A stretch of DNA of 8,357 bases, from contig JBAUHN010000239.1 in assembly GCA_049680295.1 (NCBI GenBank), forward strand, positions 1 to 8,357, given 5' to 3'. Both the position numbers and the translations under genes were made by a program. The DNA is from JBAUHN01 sp049680295 (GTDB lineage: Bacteria > Pseudomonadota > Alphaproteobacteria > Rhodobacterales > Rhodobacteraceae). Positions 5,447 through 8,357 of this stretch are shown piece after piece. Below the pieces are notes generated by a model. The model ran no database searches, was not told the origin of the DNA, and saw nothing but the letters and a program-made list of their open reading frames with translations. Positions within the stretch are counted from its first letter, which is position 1. The number at the start of each line of letters is the position of its first letter.

Positions 5447-6061
5447 TCAATACTTCCTGTTCAGTTCTTCAATGACTTCATCGAGGCACGACCAGAATAG
5501 TATTTCAAACTGTCCTCGCACCATCGCCGCGTCAGAGGACAATCGCAAAGGGTCCTGTTGATTTCGTAGCCTGTCAATCATGGCAGCATCTATGCGTTTG
5601 CTGCTACGGTATCCTTCGCGCATGGGTCCACGCTCTGCTTCTGCTTTGTCGACAAACTCGGGCTTTGGATCGAAGCGTTCGATTGCTCGCCGTCCGGCGA
5701 GCGCAATGACATCCTTCTGAGCAAGTCCTTTGCCTTCGAGGTCTTCTAGCTTTTCGTGCTGTTCGACTTTTACAGCGGCGGTGAGTGTGATTTCTCGTTT
5801 GGGGCCGGGATGCTTTGCGGGCTCAGGCGCGTCAGTTTTCTCTGGTTCTGCCGACTTTGTCGGTTTAGCCTTTGGTTTCCGTGTCCTCGGGGCAGGTACC
5901 GTTTTTTCCGTTTGCTGGGCCGGTTCAGATTGAGGCTCGGGTGCAGCCTCTGGTTCTTGAACCTCTGGCGGCTTATTCGTTGGGAGCCTCGTGTATTCGG
6001 TGAAATCCGAAGTATAGGACGGGTCTGTACCTAAGATTTTGGGTTTCTTCTTCCGTGCCAT
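5447..6061 (-). CDS. ParA-partner DNA-binding protein, RHH-like, VirC2-like layout
   Basis: A 204-aa protein. Its start codon shares one base with the ParA stop (TGATG at 6063-6059) and is preceded by AGGGGA with a 6-nt spacer, so the two are translationally coupled. Residues 1-30 are basic. Residues 30-88 are Pro/Glu/Lys/Ala-rich and probably disordered. Residues 89-130 fit a ribbon-helix-helix pattern (strand 'REITLTAAVKVEQ', then helices 'HEKLEDLEG' and 'QKDVIALAGRRAIERF'). Residues 150-204 may be a second such half ('SSKRIDAAM', then two helices). Agrobacterium VirC2, as I recall it, is about 202 aa with a similar N-terminal tail and two fused RHH units, and pairs with the ParA-like VirC1. 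I infer that this protein binds the heptad array upstream of the operon. A general ParB/ParG-type centromere binder is the alternative. Confidence 0.7.
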   Translation of the reverse strand: MARKKKPKILGTDPSYTSDFTEYTRLPTNKPPEVQEPEAAPEPQSEPAQQTEKTVPAPRTRKPKAKPTKSAEPEKTDAPEPAKHPGPKREITLTAAVKVEQHEKLEDLEGKGLAQKDVIALAGRRAIERFDPKPEFVDKAEAERGPMREGYRSSKRIDAAMIDRLRNQQDPLRLSSDAAMVRGQFEILFWSCLDEVIEELNRKY

Positions 6062-6774
6062 CAGCTGTCCCCTGTCAGCGCATCAAGAATGGAAGACGCT
6101 TCTTCAAGCGCCTCTTCAAAGTGCTTCGCATGAACCCGCATCAATGGGTTTTTGCTTTCGCGGCGGGCTTGGGCAATGGAGTGAATGAAGCCATCGGCGG
6201 CAGCGTCCTTATGCTGTTTTCGCGCCATGAAGTAATCGTCCAAGACCGGAAAGTTTTTCAGGGCTTTTCGCTCAACTTCTGTTTCGGCTTTGCTCTGTTT
6301 TGGAGGCACCGCCGACAGTACCACATGGAAACTTGGTAGTGCTTCGGGATCGTCGGCCCGCTCGCGTAGTCCAACATACCAGTTGAACGTGTCCGTTGTA
6401 ATTTCCAGATCGTCATCACTTAGCATCATCGGAACAACGATTGCGTCGCTTTCAGATGCCAGATCATCGGCCCAAGCACCAGCTGCGCCGATTGTGTCCA
6501 CGAACACATAATCCGCTGTGTTGTTTTGGTAAGCTTCTTCGGCCTTTTGTTCCAGCTCACTGGCTTTTGTCAGCGGTTCTATTTTGAACAAGGGGTCGTT
6601 CAGTTGGAGTTTGGTTGCCCATCTTACGAGTGCCTGCTGTGGGTCGGCGTCGAAAACAAGGCAGCGTTTGCCGCGTGACATGGCGGCGCTCACTAGCGCT
6701 CGGGTCAGTGTTGTTTTTCCAGCTCCACCTTTTCGGGTCATGACCGAAATGACCTTCATATTTTCGTTTGGCAT
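6061..6774 (-). CDS. parA: ParA-family ATPase, VirC1-like
   Basis: A 237-aa P-loop ATPase of the ParA/MinD group. It has the deviant Walker A KGGAGKTT (signature K15, catalytic K20), the A' region 'CLVFDADPQQALVRW' and the Walker B-like strand 'DYVFVDTIG'. There is no N-terminal helix-turn-helix extension, so it is a small (type Ib-like) ParA. The 'FDAD...L.RW' block, the 'VPMMLSDDDLE' segment and the C-terminal 'NPLMRVHAKHFEEALEE' resemble VirC1 as I remember it. ATG 6774 is preferred over TTG 6789 and ATG 6759 because minus-strand GAGG lies 9 nt upstream of it. Its 5' leader is the heptad array, which begins 15 bp before the start codon, so self-regulation through the array is likely. The role is partition and/or relaxosome assistance. 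Confidence 0.85.
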   Translation of the reverse strand: MPNENMKVISVMTRKGGAGKTTLTRALVSAAMSRGKRCLVFDADPQQALVRWATKLQLNDPLFKIEPLTKASELEQKAEEAYQNNTADYVFVDTIGAAGAWADDLASESDAIVVPMMLSDDDLEITTDTFNWYVGLRERADDPEALPSFHVVLSAVPPKQSKAETEVERKALKNFPVLDDYFMARKQHKDAAADGFIHSIAQARRESKNPLMRVHAKHFEEALEEASSILDALTGDS

Positions 6775-6788
6775 GTTTCTTGACCTCA

Positions 6789-7075
6789 ATCGTGTTTCTT
6801 GTTTCGTGGATCATGTTTCGCGTGCTGTGTTGCGTGCCACATGTATCGTGTAGCATGTTGCTGGATAAGTGTTTCGTGTCAACTGTTACTTGTGACGTGT
6901 TGCCTGTATCGTGTTGCGTGTATCATATATCGGTAAGCATGTTTCCTGTTTCCTGTTTCCTGTTACGAGTAGCAGGTATCGTGTTGATTGTTATTTGTAG
7001 CGTGTATCGGGTGGTGTGTGGCATGTATCGTGTTACGTGTTACGTGTTACGTGTTACCTGTGGCGTGTTTCGTGC
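6789..7075. repeat. array of 41 contiguous 7-bp units (heptad array)
   Basis: From 6789 to 7075 the plus strand divides into exactly 41 heptads with no insertion or deletion in phase. By hand tally: position 3 is C in 35, position 5 is T in 35, position 6 is G in 39 and position 7 is T in 36; position 4 is G in 23. Position 1 is A or T in 34, and position 2 is anything but C in 40. The consensus is WDCGTGT (minus strand ACACGHW). ATCGTGT occurs six times, TTCCTGT and TACGTGT three times each in tandem, but most units differ, so the phase and not the exact sequence is conserved. It lies directly upstream of the parA ribosome site. Contiguous heptads are the known target style of the RHH protein omega, the ParA partner of pSM19035 (WATCACW). 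A centromere and operator bound by the adjacent RHH protein is the favoured reading. Confidence 0.9.
6855..6882 (-). promoter_or_regulatory. candidate parA promoter inside the heptad array
   Basis: On the minus strand a perfect TTGACA (complement of 6877-6882) is followed after 16 nt by CAACAT (complement of 6855-6860), a weak -10. It is created by heptads that deviate from consensus (numbers 12 and 14). Transcription would start near 6848 and run into parA after a leader of about 70 nt. The -10 is poor, so this is tentative. Confidence 0.3.
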
Positions 7076-7082
7076 TTCTAGA

Positions 7083-7319
7083 CCCACGCAAAGCAGCCGG
7101 AATTCAAAGAACGAGGGTAGGGCAGGGGGTATAACATCGCGCCTGAGCCGCGGAGCGCCCCGTTAAGGCACTATTCTCTCTTGCCGAGGGGAGAGGGCGC
7201 GGAAGGAACATGGAGGCCGCACAGCGGCCATTATACAAGATCGGGCCGTCACCTTCGGTTTATGGCCGGTCTCGCTCCTGGCTCGACAACCTCACCCCGA
7301 GGGTTCGGTTTGCAGCGGA
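7083..7319. other. structured non-coding spacer between array and mobC repeat
   Basis: No convincing gene is seen on either strand. The stretch contains a GGCAGGGG motif (7121-7128), a CTCTC/GAGAG stem around a 10-nt loop (7176-7195) and a perfect GGCCGC-ACA-GCGGCC hairpin (7215-7229). Being just upstream of mobC and the relaxase, it could be part of the transfer origin. I found no match to the nick-site sequences I remember (such as ATCCTG-type). Confidence 0.4.
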
Positions 7320-7402
7320 ATACAATTCACTTTTAACGGCTTTGACAATAATATAATAGAAGCCACATTATTATAATTGCGTCAAAGCCTAAGTGATTGT
7401 AT
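7320..7402. promoter_or_regulatory. 83-bp interrupted inverted repeat: candidate oriT / mobC operator
   Basis: GGCTTTGAC (7338-7346) and GTCAAAGCC (7381-7389) form a perfect 9-bp inverted repeat. Outside it, ATACAATTCACTT (7320-7332) pairs with AAGTGATTGTAT (7391-7402) with one bulged base. The 34-bp centre is very AT-rich and contains TATAAT at 7352-7357 and 7372-7377; TTGACA occurs at 7342-7347. It ends just before the mobC start region. Relaxases and MobC-type proteins recognise inverted repeats next to the nick site, so oriT and an autoregulatory operator are both reasonable. Confidence 0.55.
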
Positions 7403-7436
7403 GAAGTTGGCAGGAAATAGGGAGTGTATGTTCGCA

Positions 7437-8012
7437 ATGGCTAAACGCCACCGCTTATCTGATTTGGAGCGATTGGAAATCGTCCGTGAATCGCGAAGAG
7501 GCGTCTCCGCTCAGGTACTTGGGAAGCGTTTCGACGTTACGCCGAGAACAATCCAGTACACAGTTCGCAAGGAACAGATGCGAAAACGCGACAGCGGCAT
7601 TAGGACTGCACAAATCGGAACAACGGTAACACCAGAGGAATTGCGAACCTTTGAGGCGTTGCTTGGGCGGCATGGGGTCAACAGCCGATCCGACGGGATG
7701 CGACGATTGATCCAAGCTGCAAATGGGATTCTCCAGCCGGACGAATACCTGACCGACGAGCTGAAGGGCTTTCGTGCGGCCCTTAATCGTGTCGGGAACA
7801 ACGTCACGCAGATCGCCAAACGAATGAACGAGGCCAACAACAAGGGGATTAGGCCCCCCTTCGGGCAGGCAAGTTTGGCCCAGATGCGCAGCCTAACTGG
7901 GTTCGTCTTGGATTTTGCAGATCAAGTGGATCTTCTGGTTCGGCGGCGGACAGATAGGATCAACCTGTTGGTCAACGAGGCGTTGAAGGAGCTGGCCGAT
8001 GGCGAAGAGTGA
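7437..8012 (+). CDS. mobC: MobC-family relaxosome accessory protein
   Basis: A 191-aa protein from ATG 7437. Residues 7-45 form a helix-turn-helix-like segment ('SDLERLEIV...VSAQVLGKRFDVTPRTIQYTV'). Residues 58-95 look like a ribbon-helix-helix ('QIGTTVTPEELRTFEALLGRHG', then 'SRSDGMRRLI'). 'LNRVGNNVTQIAKRMNE' at 116-132 is the hallmark MobC motif. MobC proteins bind oriT and open it for the relaxase. The frame is open back to 7377 and has other ATGs at 7401 and 7428. GGGAG at 7420-7424 sits 12 nt before 7437 but only 3 nt before 7428, so the start is slightly uncertain. The stop overlaps the relaxase gene by 14 nt, giving one operon. The added N-terminal HTH may give autoregulation through the inverted repeat at 7320-7402. 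Confidence 0.85.
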   Translation: MAKRHRLSDLERLEIVRESRRGVSAQVLGKRFDVTPRTIQYTVRKEQMRKRDSGIRTAQIGTTVTPEELRTFEALLGRHGVNSRSDGMRRLIQAANGILQPDEYLTDELKGFRAALNRVGNNVTQIAKRMNEANNKGIRPPFGQASLAQMRSLTGFVLDFADQVDLLVRRRTDRINLLVNEALKELADGEE

Positions 8013-8357
8013 TGCAGTTAGTGCTGTAACCGGCGAGATTTTCCGTGAGGGTTGGAGCCGCGTGCGCGGTTCGACGCAAGGGTTGGGCGAAAAGCGCAAG
8101 CAAATGACAAGGGCGGCAAAGGGCCACCGAGCAGCGGTGTTCAAAGCCATTCGGTCTGGTGGCACCCACACAAAGGGCCAGCTTTCCAATCAGCTCGAAT
8201 ACCTCACGAGTAAATCATCCTTCATCGTCGATAGCCGCAGTGTTCTCGATGGAAAGAAGCAGTTGAATGCAAACGAAATCAAATCTGTCGTAGATCGCTT
8301 CTCGAGCCGTTGGGACGAAGGTTTTCGACCAAAGATGGGTCACACAACGCATATGCT
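7999..8357 (+). CDS. VirD2-like relaxase, N-terminal part (runs off window)
   Basis: ATG 7999 lies inside the end of mobC, with a strong AAGGAG (7986-7991) 7 nt upstream, and the frame stays open to the window end (119 full codons). The start MAKSDAVSAV leads into 'FKAIRSGGTHTKGQLSNQLEYL', which aligns with the VirD2 N-terminal motif as I remember it (GGT-x-T then NQLEYL). By that alignment Y68 is the nicking tyrosine. 'WDEGFRPKMGHTTHM' at the edge precedes the family's next strand. The metal-binding H-x-D-x-x-H-P-H motif would lie outside. It is a MOBP-type relaxase that nicks oriT and pilots the strand into a type IV secretion channel. An N-terminal extension of about 45 residues precedes the catalytic motif, longer than in VirD2 itself. 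Confidence 0.85.
   Translation, partial: MAKSDAVSAVTGEIFREGWSRVRGSTQGLGEKRKQMTRAAKGHRAAVFKAIRSGGTHTKGQLSNQLEYLTSKSSFIVDSRSVLDGKKQLNANEIKSVVDRFSSRWDEGFRPKMGHTTHM

Noticed and set aside
5193..5450. N-terminal extension of the 50-aa gene up to 5450
   Set aside because: The extension overlaps a perfect terminator, the intergenic repeat and two hairpins. Its translation is low-quality, while the 50-aa part alone looks like protein.
6789..7075. CRISPR array
   Set aside because: Units are 7 bp and contiguous, with no spacers, and no cas genes are present.
6789..7075. Replication-origin iterons
   Set aside because: Iterons are usually about 17-22 bp and lie near a rep gene. The period here is strictly 7, and the neighbour is parA with an RHH partner. 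No rep gene is in the window.
6768..7166. A long plus-strand frame through the heptad array giving a Cys/Val/Ser-rich protein
   Set aside because: A 7-bp repeat keeps a frame open artificially with a 21-bp (7-codon) period. The product is low-complexity, has no ribosome site, and overlaps the parA start.

Overview
The window looks like part of a mobilisable or conjugative plasmid from an alphaproteobacterium, most likely the Rhodobacteraceae (Roseobacter group). This rests on moderately high GC coding sequence, a VirD2-type relaxase whose N-terminus resembles relaxases I remember from roseobacter plasmids, a MobC protein, a ParA with an RHH-like partner, and typical plasmid leading-region genes (ArdC, a short SSB, an exported nuclease). 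The family names come from reading motifs; no search was run. No replication initiator, rRNA, tRNA, insertion sequence or CRISPR array was seen.

Layout, left to right. 1-444 (+) is the 3' end of an unrecognised gene, with a possible coupled mini-gene to 572. A 37-nt palindrome separates it from a convergent exported staphylococcal-nuclease-like gene (645-1094, -). 1170-1459 holds a possible frameshifted small membrane protein and then an AT-rich palindromic region upstream of a short ssb (1563-1910, +), which is followed by a hairpin. A lower-GC orphan gene of 206 codons (2136-2756, -) ends in an amber codon that is followed in frame by 31 more protein-like codons. 2757-3464 is mostly non-coding and carries one copy of a 62-nt repeat. 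ardC (3465-4313, +) encodes a zincin-type anti-restriction protein. A hairpin-rich spacer follows, then an exported hypothetical gene (4545-4961, -) and a 50-aa gene (5040-5192, -). The second, oppositely oriented copy of the 62-nt repeat is at 5315-5378, beside a strong minus-strand terminator (5255-5274).

The most interesting part is 5447-8357. A translationally coupled minus-strand pair encodes a ParA ATPase that resembles VirC1 and a 204-aa protein with a disordered N-terminus and two ribbon-helix-helix-like halves, which resembles VirC2. Immediately upstream of the pair lies a 287-bp array of exactly 41 contiguous 7-bp units (consensus WDCGTGT), with no indel in the phase. Beyond it are a structured spacer, an 83-bp interrupted inverted repeat (candidate oriT and/or operator), and a divergent mobC-relaxase operon whose relaxase runs off the window edge.

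Proposed interplay (inference): the RHH protein coats the heptad array and the ParA-like ATPase acts on that complex. The array could be a centromere, an operator of the pair, an overdrive-like enhancer of the neighbouring relaxosome, or several of these. The leading-region genes (ArdC, SSB) would help the plasmid establish itself after entering a new cell.
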